From positions 4,794,001 to 4,858,000 of the forward strand of contig NZ_CP087719.1 in assembly GCF_020991085.1 (NCBI RefSeq): 64,000 bases of DNA. Direction: 5' to 3'. The notes under the pieces are model-generated. The model searched no databases. It was not told the DNA's origin and saw only the letters and a list, made by a program, of their open reading frames with translations. This document shows, one piece after another, positions 28,210-37,312 of the stretch. The DNA is from Roseomonas sp. OT10. GTDB taxonomy: Bacteria > Pseudomonadota > Alphaproteobacteria > Acetobacterales > Acetobacteraceae. How positions within the stretch are numbered: position 1 is the stretch's first letter; each line of letters starts with the position of its first letter. The position numbers were made by a program, and so were the translations under genes.

Positions 28210-30146
28210 GCGCGCTGCCGCTCCCCGGCCGGGTCCTGTTCCTCTCCGAGGACCCGGCGCTGATCGCGGCGCAGCTCGGCGGCCGCGACCTGGAGCGGGC
28301 GGAAGCGGGGAGGCTGCGCGACGAGGTCTCGACCGACGAGATCACCCCGCTGCCCGCGCTGGTCCATTTCGACGAGCGCCTGGCCGAGCACGCCTATACC
28401 GGGGTCAAGGCGGGCGAGGCGCTGCCGGTCGGCGTGGGCGCGGTGCGGGCGGGCGGGTTCTCCGTGGCCGTCGCCGGCGGGCGCTACGGCAAGGGCTCCT
28501 CGCGCGAGCACAGCCCGCTGGCCGAGCGGATGGCGGGAATCCGGCTGGTGATCGCGGAGAGCTTCGAGCGCATCTACCGCCAGAACGCGGACAATCTCGG
28601 CCTCTTCACCTCGACCGATGTCGGGCTGCTCGACCGCATCCGGCGCGGCGAGCCGATCGCGGTGGAGGAGCTGGTCGCCGGCCGCGACGCCGTCACCGCC
28701 GCCGTGCTGCGCGCGGGCGGGCTGCTGCGCTACGGCCAGGCGCGCCTCGCCGGCGCGGCGCCGGCCCCCGTGGCCCTGGAGGGGCCGCAGACGCTGGTGG
28801 CGAAGATCCTGGCGCGGCACGCGGTGGCGACGCCGGACAGCCCGGCCTCCCTCACGCCGGGACAGGGCGCCTTCGTGCGCGCGGACCTGCGCTTCATCCA
28901 CGACATCTACACGGCCATGTGCCGCTTCATGCTGCGCGACAGCTTCGGCGAGGCGCTGGCCCTGCAGGACCCCGGCTCCATCCTGGCCTTCGAGGACCAC
29001 TACTCCTACGCCCATCGCAGCCCGGCGCATGTGGCGCGCGGGCTGCTGCCGCAGGTGCGCGCCCTGTCGGCGGCGCACCGCGCCTTCGTGGCCGAGCACG
29101 GGCTGCGCGACCACGGCTACCTGCCGGGCGGCGAGGGGTCGGAGGGCATCTCCCACGCGCTGATGGCCGAGCACTACGCGCTGCCCGGGACGCTGGTCGT
29201 CGGCACGGATTCCCACACGCCGCACAGCGGCGCGCTCGGCTGCCTCGCCTTCGGCGTGGGCACGACGGACATGGCCAACGCCATGGTGACGGGGGTGGTG
29301 CGCCTGACCGTGCCGGAGGTGCTGCGCATCGAGCTGAACGGCACGCTGCCGCGCGGGGTGACGGCGAAGGACGTGGTGCTGCACCTGCTGGCGCTGCCCG
29401 CGCTGCGGGCGGGCGCGGGCGTGGGCAAGGTCTTCGAGTTCGCCGGGGAGGGCATCGCGCGGCTCGACACGGACGAGCGCGCGACGCTGACCAACATGAC
29501 CGCGGAGCTGGGCGGCTTCACCGGCATCGTCGCGCCGGACGCGGAGACCCTGCGCTTCCTGAAGGAACGGCGCGGCGTGGAGGCGGTGCTGGAGCCCTGG
29601 ATGCGCAGCGATCCGGGGGCGCCCTGCGCCGGGGTGATCCCGGTGGACCTTGCCGCCCTGGCGCCGATGGTGGCAGCCCCCGGCGATCCGGGGCGCGGGC
29701 TCGACCTGTCGGCGCTTCCTGGGCCGGTGCCGGTGGACATCGCCTATGGCGGCTCCTGCACCGCCGGCAAGCGGGAGGATTTCGACCGCTACCACGAGGT
29801 CCTGGCCTGGGCCGCCGGCCGCGGGCTGCGGGTGCCGGAACGGGTGAGCCTCTTCCTCCAGTTCGGCACCATGGCCGTGCGGGACTATTGCGCCGGGCGC
29901 GGCTACCTCGACACCTTCCAGCGGGTCGGCGCGCAGATCCTGCTGCCGGCCTGTGGCGCCTGCGCCAATTGCGGCCCCGGCACCTCCACCCGGGCCGATC
30001 AGGTGACGGTCAGCGCAATCAACCGCAACTTCCCCGGGCGCGGCGGCCCGGGCGCCGTCTGGCTGGCCAGCCCGCCCACCGTGGCAGCCAGCGCCATCGC
30101 CGGCGAGCTGATCTCCTTCGAGGAACTGCGCGCCCGCTACGGCTGA
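28206..30146 (+). CDS. Fused aconitase-family hydratase (small domain before large domain)
   Basis: A 646-residue protein with the swivel (LeuD-like) domain first: DEVSTDEITP and GGRYGKGSSREHSPLAE (about 91-107), then the LeuC/aconitase large domain from about residue 220 with HDIYTAMCRFML, VVGTDSHTPHSGALG, and the 4Fe-4S cysteines in YGGSCTAGK and CGACANCGPG. The order is the reverse of standard aconitases and the domains are fused, unlike LeuCD. Substrate is probably a small hydroxy-diacid; with the CoA-transferase and lyase a mesaconate/citraconate to citramalate step is plausible. Translationally coupled to the CoA-transferase. Confidence 0.85.
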   Translation: MSALPLPGRVLFLSEDPALIAAQLGGRDLERAEAGRLRDEVSTDEITPLPALVHFDERLAEHAYTGVKAGEALPVGVGAVRAGGFSVAVAGGRYGKGSSREHSPLAERMAGIRLVIAESFERIYRQNADNLGLFTSTDVGLLDRIRRGEPIAVEELVAGRDAVTAAVLRAGGLLRYGQARLAGAAPAPVALEGPQTLVAKILARHAVATPDSPASLTPGQGAFVRADLRFIHDIYTAMCRFMLRDSFGEALALQDPGSILAFEDHYSYAHRSPAHVARGLLPQVRALSAAHRAFVAEHGLRDHGYLPGGEGSEGISHALMAEHYALPGTLVVGTDSHTPHSGALGCLAFGVGTTDMANAMVTGVVRLTVPEVLRIELNGTLPRGVTAKDVVLHLLALPALRAGAGVGKVFEFAGEGIARLDTDERATLTNMTAELGGFTGIVAPDAETLRFLKERRGVEAVLEPWMRSDPGAPCAGVIPVDLAALAPMVAAPGDPGRGLDLSALPGPVPVDIAYGGSCTAGKREDFDRYHEVLAWAAGRGLRVPERVSLFLQFGTMAVRDYCAGRGYLDTFQRVGAQILLPACGACANCGPGTSTRADQVTVSAINRNFPGRGGPGAVWLASPPTVAASAIAGELISFEELRARYG

Positions 30147-30180
30147 CGCACGACGCCATGTGCGGCATGCCCTGGCCGGT

Positions 30181-30628
30181 CTGATGTGGATGCCCGGATG
30201 TCCTGATCCGTCGTGCTGTCATGGTCCGGCGGTGGACCGGGAGGGGACGCCGGCCTGCGGCATCGACGCCGTGCGTCGATCCCCGTCCCAGACCCTCCCC
30301 TGCCGGGGCCACAAGCGGGCCCCGGTCCCCGCTGGGAATTGGCTCTCCGTGGTGAGCGTCAGCCTCCGGGCTCAGCCCTGACGGAACGTGGACAGGCAGG
30401 ACTCCATAAGAACTTCGTAGGCGTCAGGGAGTGCTGTGGCCGTACCCGCCGAGGAGCATGGCTCCTCGGCGCCTCGACCCCGTGTCCGGCTGTCCCGCGG
30501 CAGCGCCCACCGGGTCCAGGGCCCGCAGGGTCCTGGCGGAGTGGGGGTACGGGGGCGAGGCAGAGCCTTGCCCCCGGGCCACAGGCGCCACGCCGGCCAA
30601 CGTCAGCGCATCACGCCGTGCGTATGAT
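30181..30628 (+). repeat. Dispersed hairpin-rich intergenic element, copy C (long form)
   Basis: A 448-bp copy between the convergent aconitase-like and htpG genes. It starts CTGAT and contains the GCCGAGGAGC hairpin at 30448-30470. In place of the three-base loop of the first hairpin it has about 30 additional bases, including a perfect hairpin ATCGACGC, loop CGT, GCGTCGAT. The other hairpins are as in copy A. The 177 bp between its right end and htpG show no recognisable gene. Confidence 0.9.
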
Positions 30629-30805
30629 CGCGGAGCGGACATGCCGTTGCCGGCCAGCCCAGCCTCTCGCAGGAGGCGGGCGATGCGCTTGTGCGCGTCG
30701 CTCTGGCGGCCCGGGGGCCGGCGTGACGCCGAGGCATGCTTCCGGGCTGGCGTCAGGTGGCGCGGATGGTCCGCTGCGGCTGCGGCTGCGGCGGCGGTGC
30801 GGGCC

Positions 30806-32632
30806 TCAGGAGGCGAGGGCCGCCGTCACCCGCCGGGCGAAGGCTGCCGGATCGCGAGGCGCATCACCGTCCTGCACCCGCGCCAGGTCGAGCAGCAGGC
30901 CCGCCGTTTCAGCGAACGCCGCATCCGTGGCGCTGCCCTCCGCCAGCTTGCGGATCAGCGGGTGGTGCGGGTTGACCTCCAGCACCGGCAGCGGCCCGCC
31001 CGCGCCCTGCCCGGCGCGGCGCAGCAGGCGCTGCATCTGCAGGTCGGGGCCGTGTGCCGGGGCGGCCAGCACCACCGCGCTCTCCACCAGCCGGTCCGTC
31101 GCGCGCACCTCGCCGACCTCGTCCTTCAGCGCGTCCCGCAGCCGGGGCAGCAGCGTGGCGATCTCCGGCGTCTCGGCGGCCTCGGTGCCACCCGCGACCT
31201 TCGACAGGTCCACCGTCCCCTGGGTGACGCTGCGGATCGGCCGGCCCTCGAACTCCGGCAGCCGCTCCGGCCAGAAGGCGTCGATGCCGTCGGACAGCAG
31301 CAGCACCTCCACCCCCTTGGCGCGGAAGCCCTCCAGCTGTGGCGACGCCGCCAGCACCGCCGGGTCGTCGCCGACCAGGAGGTAGATCGCCTCCTGCCCC
31401 TCCTTCATCCGCCCGACATAGTCCGCGAGCGAGGTCCAGCCCTCGACCGCCGAGGAGCGGAAGCGTAGCAGCGCCGCGACCTCCCCGCGGTGCTCGGCGT
31501 CCTCCCAGACCCCTTCCTTCAGCACGGGCCCGAAATTCTCCCAGAACGTCGCGTAGTCCTGCGCGTCCCTGGCGCGCGCCTTCAGCTCCGTCAGCACGCG
31601 GCCGGTCACGGCCTTGCGGATGCGGGCGAGCACCGGCGTCGCCTGCAGCATCTCGCGCGAGACGTTCAGCGGCAGGTCCTCGGTGTCCACCACGCCCTGC
31701 ACGAAGCGGAGCCAGGGCGGCAGCAGCTTCGCCTCGTCGGTGATGAACATGCGCCGGACGTGCAGCCGGACCCGGCTTTCCCGCTCGCCCTCCACCGCCT
31801 GGAAGGGCTTCAGGCCGGGGACGAAGAGCAGCGCCGAGAACTCCAGCGTGCCCTCGGCCCGCCAGTGCAGCGTCGCCCAGGGCTGGTCGAAGGCGTGGGC
31901 GACATGCCGGTAGAACTCGGCGTAGGCCTCCTCGCCGACCTCGGACTTCGCCTTGCGCCAAAGCGCCGTGCCCTCATTCGCCGGCTCGTCCCGGCCATCG
32001 CGGGCGACGGTGATCGGGATGGTGACGTGGTCCGCCCATTTGCGGATGATCGCCTGCAGGCGCCAGGGATCGAGGAACTCCTCGGCATCGGCCTTGAGGT
32101 GCAGGACGACGTCCGTGCCGGCCTCCCCGCGGTCGGAGGGGGCGAGGGTGTAGTCCCCCTTGCCCTCCGAGGCCCAGAGCCAGGCCTCCTCCGTCCCCGC
32201 CCGCCGGGAGGTGACCTCCACCCGGTCGGCGACCATGAAGGCGGAATAGAAGCCGACGCCGAACTGGCCGATGAGGCTCGGCTTGTCCGCCCCGGGCGCC
32301 TCGGCCAGGGCACTGGCGAAGGCCCGCGTGCCCGAGCGGGCGATGGTGCCCAGATGCTGGGCGAGCTCCGCCTTGGTCATGCCGATGCCGGGGTCGGAGA
32401 TCGTCAGCGTCCGGGCCGCCTTGTCGGGCAGGATGCGGACCTTTGCCTCAACGGGCAGGGTCAGGGCCTGGTCGGTCAGCGCCTCGAACCGGCGCCGGTC
32501 GATGGCGTCGGCCGCGTTGGCGACCAGCTCCCGAAGGAAGATCTCGCGGTCCGAGTACAGGGCATGGACGACCAGGTCCAACAGGCGTCCCACCTCGGCG
32601 CCGAACTCGTGCCGCTCCACGGTCTCGCTCAC
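30806..32632 (-). CDS. htpG: Molecular chaperone HtpG (Hsp90)
   Basis: A 608-residue Hsp90-family chaperone. The N-terminal ATPase (Bergerat fold) shows [18 protein letters not shown] (Asn/Asp for Mg-ATP, about 36-53), [11 protein letters not shown] and [15 protein letters not shown]; the middle domain has [19 protein letters not shown] and [16 protein letters not shown] with the catalytic Arg; the C-terminal dimer domain ends VTAALAS. An unusual point is that the first Asn motif reads ELVANAADA rather than ELISNASDA. Monocistronic; its 3' end faces repeat copy C. Confidence 0.97.
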   Translation of the reverse strand: MSETVERHEFGAEVGRLLDLVVHALYSDREIFLRELVANAADAIDRRRFEALTDQALTLPVEAKVRILPDKAARTLTISDPGIGMTKAELAQHLGTIARSGTRAFASALAEAPGADKPSLIGQFGVGFYSAFMVADRVEVTSRRAGTEEAWLWASEGKGDYTLAPSDRGEAGTDVVLHLKADAEEFLDPWRLQAIIRKWADHVTIPITVARDGRDEPANEGTALWRKAKSEVGEEAYAEFYRHVAHAFDQPWATLHWRAEGTLEFSALLFVPGLKPFQAVEGERESRVRLHVRRMFITDEAKLLPPWLRFVQGVVDTEDLPLNVSREMLQATPVLARIRKAVTGRVLTELKARARDAQDYATFWENFGPVLKEGVWEDAEHRGEVAALLRFRSSAVEGWTSLADYVGRMKEGQEAIYLLVGDDPAVLAASPQLEGFRAKGVEVLLLSDGIDAFWPERLPEFEGRPIRSVTQGTVDLSKVAGGTEAAETPEIATLLPRLRDALKDEVGEVRATDRLVESAVVLAAPAHGPDLQMQRLLRRAGQGAGGPLPVLEVNPHHPLIRKLAEGSATDAAFAETAGLLLDLARVQDGDAPRDPAAFARRVTAALAS

Positions 32633-33008
32633 CAGCCATCCTCACGATCTGCTTTCGGACGGCGCGCCATATGCTTGAGCCGGGCAGGCGTTTCAACCGG
32701 CGGGCATCGTGCCGGGGCAGATCCGGGTCCACCCGCATCGCCCGCGAAAGCCCGGGCACCGCCCGGCGCCACGCCCGCCGGCATGGTGGAGGTGCGCGCC
32801 GCGAGCCTGGCCAACCGTGCCGTGACGGTGCCGGCCGCGACCCGGGGGGGTGAGCCTCGATGCCGGGCCCGCCACCCAGGCCGCGCGACTGGGCCAGAAC
32901 CAGCAGCGCGCGGCGGCCCGCCTGCAGGAGATGCGGGACAGCCGCCGTCCCTCGTGCACCGGGCCCGCAGGACCGTCCCAGCAGGCAAACTGCCAAACTC
33001 GGCCAGCA
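32633..33008. other. Gene-free stretch between htpG and benM
   Basis: About 376 bases upstream of htpG and downstream of benM with no gene that I can support. Open frames exist on both strands but lack family motifs. A short plus-strand stretch near 32770-32830 reads vaguely like the start of a zinc-type oxidoreductase (VEVRAASLANR) but too short to call. It should contain the htpG promoter; no heat-shock (RpoH or CIRCE) element was recognised. Confidence 0.4.
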
Positions 33009-33917
33009 TCAGGTGCCGAACGTGATCCCCTCCTTGCGGTACAGCTCGCGGATGAGCTTCAGGATCACCTTTATCTCCTCGGAGGGATCTCCCTTCCTCG
33101 TGCTCATGATAATGGGCGTCACCGCATCAGGCTCGTCGAGCGAGCGGTAGACGACATTGTCGCGCCGCAAGCGCTCCACCGATGCCGGGACGATGCAGAC
33201 GCCGGTCTCCGCGGCCACGAGCCCCAGCGCGGTCTGGACCTCGCGCACCTCATAGACGGCCGCCGGCTTCACGCCGGCCCTGCGGATGAGGGCGAGGACC
33301 TGATCGGCGAAGCTCGGGCGCGGGGCCTTCGGATAGACGACGACCGGCTGGTCCACCAGATCCCTCATCATCAGCGGCGCGCGGGATTCCAGCAGGGCGT
33401 GGTTCGACGGCAGGGCCACGATCATCTTCTCGTTGCGGAGGAGGATGCGGTCGACCGCGGGATCGTCAAACGGGATGCGCCCGAAGCCAACGTCGATGCG
33501 ACCCTCCTTGAGGGCGACGATCTGCTCGAGCGTGGTGAATTCGAGGAGCGACAACTCGACGTCCGGGCGGGTCGCGCGATAGCGCCGCACGACCTCCGGC
33601 AGATACCCGTACAGGGTGGAGCCCACGAAGCCGATGCTGAAATGCGTCTGCGTCGTGTTGCTGACACGTCGCGTCATGGCCTTGAGGTCGTCGATCCGTT
33701 CCAGGATCTGCACGGCCTGCTCGTAGAGCAGCTTGCCGCCAGCCGTGAGGCGGATCGGGCGGCTGCCGCGTTCGATCAGCGTGACGCCCAGCTCTTCCTC
33801 CAACTGCTGGATCTGACGGCTGAGCGGCGGCTGGGCGATATGGAGCACCTCCGCCGCGCGCGTGAAGTTCCGCTCGCGGGCAACGACCACGAAGTAGCGG
33901 AGGTGGCGGAGTTCCAG
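33009..33917 (-). CDS. benM: LysR-type regulator of benzoate/catechol genes (BenM/CatM-like), probable CTG start
   Basis: A 302-residue regulator if it starts at CTG 33917, which gives (M)ELRHLRYFVVVARERNF, the exact BenM/CatM opening, with GGGAGG six bases upstream. An ATG start at 33992 would add 25 unrelated residues, has no ribosome site, and would put the operator at 33921-33935 inside the gene. Landmarks: AEVLHIAQPPLSRQIQQLE, GFVGSTLYGYLPEVV, ALKEGRIDVGFGR and EVREVQTALGLVAAETG, all close to BenM. In that family cis,cis-muconate and benzoate are inducers. It is divergent from bfd-benABCD. Confidence 0.88.
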   Translation of the reverse strand: MELRHLRYFVVVARERNFTRAAEVLHIAQPPLSRQIQQLEEELGVTLIERGSRPIRLTAGGKLLYEQAVQILERIDDLKAMTRRVSNTTQTHFSIGFVGSTLYGYLPEVVRRYRATRPDVELSLLEFTTLEQIVALKEGRIDVGFGRIPFDDPAVDRILLRNEKMIVALPSNHALLESRAPLMMRDLVDQPVVVYPKAPRPSFADQVLALIRRAGVKPAAVYEVREVQTALGLVAAETGVCIVPASVERLRRDNVVYRSLDEPDAVTPIIMSTRKGDPSEEIKVILKLIRELYRKEGITFGT

Positions 33918-33920
33918 ACG

Positions 33921-33935
33921 ATACCTCCCGGGTAT
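33921..33935. promoter_or_regulatory. BenM/CatM operator, ATAC-N7-GTAT
   Basis: ATACCTCCCGGGTAT is a perfect match to the ATAC-N7-GTAT operator recognised by BenM and CatM (a T-N11-A LysR box). It lies three bases before the proposed CTG start of benM and includes part of its ribosome site, so it probably also serves autoregulation. The divergent bfd-ben operon begins 212 bp away. A further small palindrome, GGTTCCAACC, follows at 33936-33945. Confidence 0.75.
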
Positions 33936-34146
33936 GGTTCCAACCCATTTAGTCTTGGACCAGGAACGATGGAAGAGCCCAGATGACTCCATAAGGGAGG
34001 AAGGCGATGCGCTGCAAAAGGGCTGAAGCCTGCGCTGGAAAGGGGATCGATCGCCGTCACGGCGACCCGGCCGCGAACGGCGCGGCAGGCACGGCGCGGT
34101 GCCGCCCAGGCCCCTCCATCATCCACATCCTGCCGGTTGCGCGCTG

Positions 34147-34341
34147 ATGTATGTCTGCATCTGCAACGCGCTGTGCGAGCGCGATGTCCGCAGGGCGATC
34201 CGCGACGGCGCCAGCCGGCCACGGGACGTCTATGCCGGCTGCGGCTGCAACGCCCAGTGCGGATGCTGCACGGCAACAATCCTCCACCTGATCCGCAGCG
34301 ACGCGGCGCCCTCGCCGCTCGCCCGCACCGTCCAACAATAA
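34147..34341 (+). CDS. bfd: Bacterioferritin-associated-ferredoxin-like [2Fe-2S] protein
   Basis: A 64-residue protein with the Bfd arrangement of cysteines: [11 protein letters not shown] at the start (C-x-C) and [10 protein letters not shown] later (C-x2-C type pair), which bind a 2Fe-2S cluster. Bfd normally releases iron from bacterioferritin and sits beside bfr. Here no bfr is present and the gene is the first of the benzoate operon, 13 bp before benA. A role in electron supply or cluster repair for the dioxygenase is possible but inferred. No good ribosome site is visible before the ATG. Confidence 0.85.
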   Translation: MYVCICNALCERDVRRAIRDGASRPRDVYAGCGCNAQCGCCTATILHLIRSDAAPSPLARTVQQ

Positions 34342-34354
34342 CCGGAGACCAGGA

Positions 34355-35716
34355 ATGCTCGACTCCATCCAGAAGACCGTGGACACCGCGCTGGAGGATG
34401 ACGCCGGGACGGGTCACTTCCGCGTCGCCCGCAACATCTTCACCGACCCCGAGCTCTTCGAGCTCGAGATGAAGCACATCTTCGAGGGCAACTGGATCTA
34501 CCTGGCACATGAGAGCCAGATCGCGGGCAAGAACGACTACTTCACCACCTACATGGGCCGCACGCCCATCTTCATCGCCCGCAACCGCAACGGCGAGCTG
34601 AACGCCTTCGTCAACGCCTGCAGCCACCGCGGCGCGATGCTCTGCCGCCACAAGCGCGGCAACAAGTCCACCTACACCTGCCCCTTCCATGGCTGGACCT
34701 TCAACAACTCCGGCAAGCTGCTGAAGGTGAAGGACCCCGACGGCGCGGGCTATCCCGACAGCTTCAACACGGAAGGCTCGCACGACCTCACCAAGGTCGC
34801 GCGCTTCGAATCCTATCGCGGCTTCCTGTTCGGCAGCCTCAACCCGGACGTGGTGCCCCTGCGCGAGCACCTGGGCGAGGCCACCAAGATCATCGACCTG
34901 ATCGTGGACCAGTCCCCCGAGGGGCTGGAGGTGCTGCGGGGCTCCTCGACCTACGTCTATGACGGCAACTGGAAGCTGCAGACCGAGAACGGCGCCGACG
35001 GCTACCATGTGAGCGCCGTCCACTGGAACTACGCGGCCACCACGAACCAGCGCAAGCTGCGCGACGCGGAGCAGGCGGACACCACCCGCGCCATGAGCGC
35101 CGGCGGCTGGGCCAAGCAGGGCGGCGGCTTCTACTCCTTCGAGAACGGGCACCTGCTGCTCTGGACCAACTGGGCCAACCCCGAGGACCGGCCGAACTGG
35201 GACCGGCGGGAGGAGCTGGCGGCGCAGTTCGGGCAGGCCCGCGCCGACTGGATGGTGCAGCGCTCGCGGAACCTGTGCCTCTATCCGAACGTCTACCTCA
35301 TGGACCAGTTCGGCTCCCAGATCCGCCACTACCGCCCGATCGCCGTCGATAAGACGGAGGTGACCATCTACTGCATCGCGCCGAAGGGCGAGGCCCCCGA
35401 GGCACGGGCGCGCCGGATCCGGCAGTACGAGGATTTCTTCAACGCCAGCGGCATGGCCACGCCGGACGACCTGGAGGAGTTCCGCGCCTGCCAGTTCTCC
35501 TACCGCGCGGGAACGGCGCGCTGGAACGACATGTCCCGCGGCGCCAAGCACTGGATCGACGGCGCCGACGAGGCTGCCCAGGCCATCGGCATGCAGCCGC
35601 TGATGAGCGGCCTGCGCACGGAGGATGAGGGGCTGTTCGTCGTCCAGCACAGGTACTGGCACGAGACGATGCAGCGCGCCCTGGCGGCGGAAGCGACCGG
35701 GAAGGGGGAGGGCTGA
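34355..35716 (+). CDS. benA: Benzoate 1,2-dioxygenase large (alpha) subunit
   Basis: A 453-residue Rieske non-heme iron oxygenase alpha subunit. The Rieske ligands are in [10 protein letters not shown] and CPFHGWTF (about residues 89-112); the mononuclear iron site is [13 protein letters not shown] (two His, about 218-223) with a distant Asp. It dihydroxylates benzoate to 1,2-dihydroxycyclohexa-3,5-diene-1-carboxylate with BenB and the reductase BenC. The length and the [17 protein letters not shown] region match BenA/XylX. First catalytic gene of benABCD. Confidence 0.95.
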   Translation: MLDSIQKTVDTALEDDAGTGHFRVARNIFTDPELFELEMKHIFEGNWIYLAHESQIAGKNDYFTTYMGRTPIFIARNRNGELNAFVNACSHRGAMLCRHKRGNKSTYTCPFHGWTFNNSGKLLKVKDPDGAGYPDSFNTEGSHDLTKVARFESYRGFLFGSLNPDVVPLREHLGEATKIIDLIVDQSPEGLEVLRGSSTYVYDGNWKLQTENGADGYHVSAVHWNYAATTNQRKLRDAEQADTTRAMSAGGWAKQGGGFYSFENGHLLLWTNWANPEDRPNWDRREELAAQFGQARADWMVQRSRNLCLYPNVYLMDQFGSQIRHYRPIAVDKTEVTIYCIAPKGEAPEARARRIRQYEDFFNASGMATPDDLEEFRACQFSYRAGTARWNDMSRGAKHWIDGADEAAQAIGMQPLMSGLRTEDEGLFVVQHRYWHETMQRALAAEATGKGEG

Positions 35717-35718
35717 CC

Positions 35719-36246
35719 ATGTCGATCACCATCGAGGCGCCCGTCGCGGCCGCGCCGGCGCTGAGCCTGGAGCAGGTGCAGCAGTTCCTCTACCGCGAGG
35801 CGCGCAGCCTGGACGACAAGGACTGGGATGCCTGGCTCGCCTTCTACGCCAAGGATGCCGAGTTCTGGATGCCTTCCTGGGACGACGACGACCAGCTCGT
35901 CACCGACCCGCAGCAGGAGATCTCGCTGATCTGGTACGGCAACAAGGGCGGGCTGGAGGATCGCGTCTTCCGCATCCGCACGGAGCGCTCCAGCGCCACC
36001 AGCCTGCCGGAGCCGCGCACGTCGCACAACATCAGCAACGTCGAGATCCTGCGCCAGGAAGGCGGGCGCTGCGAGCTGCGCTTCAACTGGGTGACCTTCA
36101 GCTACCGCTACAAGACCATCGACACCTACTTCGGCACCTCCTTCTACACGCTCGACACCACCGGGGCGCAGCCGCTGATCAAGCGGAAGAAGGTGGTGAT
36201 GAAGAACGACTACATCCACCACGTCGTCGACATCTACCACATCTGA
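35719..36246 (+). CDS. benB: Benzoate 1,2-dioxygenase small (beta) subunit
   Basis: A 175-residue ring-hydroxylating dioxygenase beta subunit with the cystatin-like fold. Landmarks: QFLYREARSLDDKDWDAWL (about 23-41), DAEFWMPSWDDDDQL, and the end FSYRYKTIDTYFGTSFY. It is structural in the alpha3-beta3 enzyme. It starts three bases after the benA stop. Confidence 0.94.
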   Translation: MSITIEAPVAAAPALSLEQVQQFLYREARSLDDKDWDAWLAFYAKDAEFWMPSWDDDDQLVTDPQQEISLIWYGNKGGLEDRVFRIRTERSSATSLPEPRTSHNISNVEILRQEGGRCELRFNWVTFSYRYKTIDTYFGTSFYTLDTTGAQPLIKRKKVVMKNDYIHHVVDIYHI

Positions 36247-36273
36247 TCCGGCGGAGACGGCAGGGAGGGTTCC

Positions 36274-37311
36274 ATGGGATACAACATCGCGCTCAACTTC
36301 GAGGACGGCGTCACCCGCTTCATCGCCTGCGACCAGAGCGAGACGGTCGCGGATGCCTCCTACCGCCTCGGGATCAACATCCCGCTCGACTGCCGCGACG
36401 GCGCCTGCGGCACCTGCAAGTGCCGCGTGGAATCCGGCGAGTACGACGGCGGCAGCTACATCGAGGAGGCGCTGACCGACGAGGAGGCGGCCGAGGGGCT
36501 GGCGCTCGCCTGCCAGATGCGGCCGAAATCCGACCTGGTGGTGGGCGTCTTCGCCTCCTCGGAGGTCTGCAAGACCAAGGGGCAGAGCTTCCGGGCGACG
36601 ATCGGCTCGGTGGACCGCCTCTCCGAGACCTCCATCGCCTTCTCCCTGGAAGGTGCGGGGCCGATCTCCTTCCTGCCCGGGCAGTACGTGAACGTGCTCG
36701 TGCCCGGGACGGAGGCGCGCCGCTCCTACTCCTTCAGCTCCCCGCCGGGCGCCGGGACGCAGTCCTTCCTGGTGCGCGACATCCCGCACGGGCTGATGAG
36801 CAGCTTCCTGCGGGAGGCGGTGCCGGGCACGCCCATCGAGTTCGTGGGCCCCTCGGGCAGCTTCTACCTGCGCGACGCGCGCCGGCCGCTCCTGTTCCTG
36901 GCCGGCGGCACGGGCCTCGCGCCCTTCCTCTCCATGCTCGGCAAGCTCGCCGCCGAGGGCAGCGCCCATCCCGTCCACATGGTCTACGGCGTGACGAACG
37001 ACGCCGACCTGGTGGGGGTGGAGCAGCTGGAGGCCTATGCGGCCCGCATCCCGGACTTCACCTTCGCCACCGTGGTCGCGGCGGAGTCCAGCGCGCATCC
37101 CCGCAAGGGCTACGTCACCGCGCATATCGCGCCGGAGGCGCTGCACGGCGGCGACGTGGACATCTACCTCTGCGGCCCGCCGCCGATGGTGGACGCGGTG
37201 CGCAACTGGCTTTCCGGCCAGGGCATCACGCCGGCCAATTTCTACTACGAGAAGTTCTCCCCGAGCGGTGCCGTCAACGCCATCGGCGAATCGCACCGGG
37301 CGGCCGCCTAG
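36274..37311 (+). CDS. benC: Benzoate dioxygenase electron-transfer component (reductase)
   Basis: A 345-residue fused ferredoxin-reductase. The plant-type 2Fe-2S domain shows CRDGACGTCKCRVESG and the last Cys in LACQMRPKSDL (to about residue 92); the FAD domain has RRSYSFSSPPG; the NADH domain has FLAGGTGLAPFLSML and YLCGPPPMVDAVRNWL. It passes electrons from NADH to BenA. The gene starts 27 bp after benB with GGAGGG. Confidence 0.95.
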   Translation: MGYNIALNFEDGVTRFIACDQSETVADASYRLGINIPLDCRDGACGTCKCRVESGEYDGGSYIEEALTDEEAAEGLALACQMRPKSDLVVGVFASSEVCKTKGQSFRATIGSVDRLSETSIAFSLEGAGPISFLPGQYVNVLVPGTEARRSYSFSSPPGAGTQSFLVRDIPHGLMSSFLREAVPGTPIEFVGPSGSFYLRDARRPLLFLAGGTGLAPFLSMLGKLAAEGSAHPVHMVYGVTNDADLVGVEQLEAYAARIPDFTFATVVAAESSAHPRKGYVTAHIAPEALHGGDVDIYLCGPPPMVDAVRNWLSGQGITPANFYYEKFSPSGAVNAIGESHRAAA

Positions 37312-37312
37312 G

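Noticed and set aside
32760-32850. Possible fragment of a zinc-type oxidoreductase on the plus strand
   Set aside because: Only about ten residues (VEVRAASLANR) resemble the family and no continuation is visible.
33918-33992. An ATG start for benM at 33992
   Set aside because: No ribosome site, 25 additional residues unlike the family, and it would place the operator within the coding sequence; kept as alternative only.
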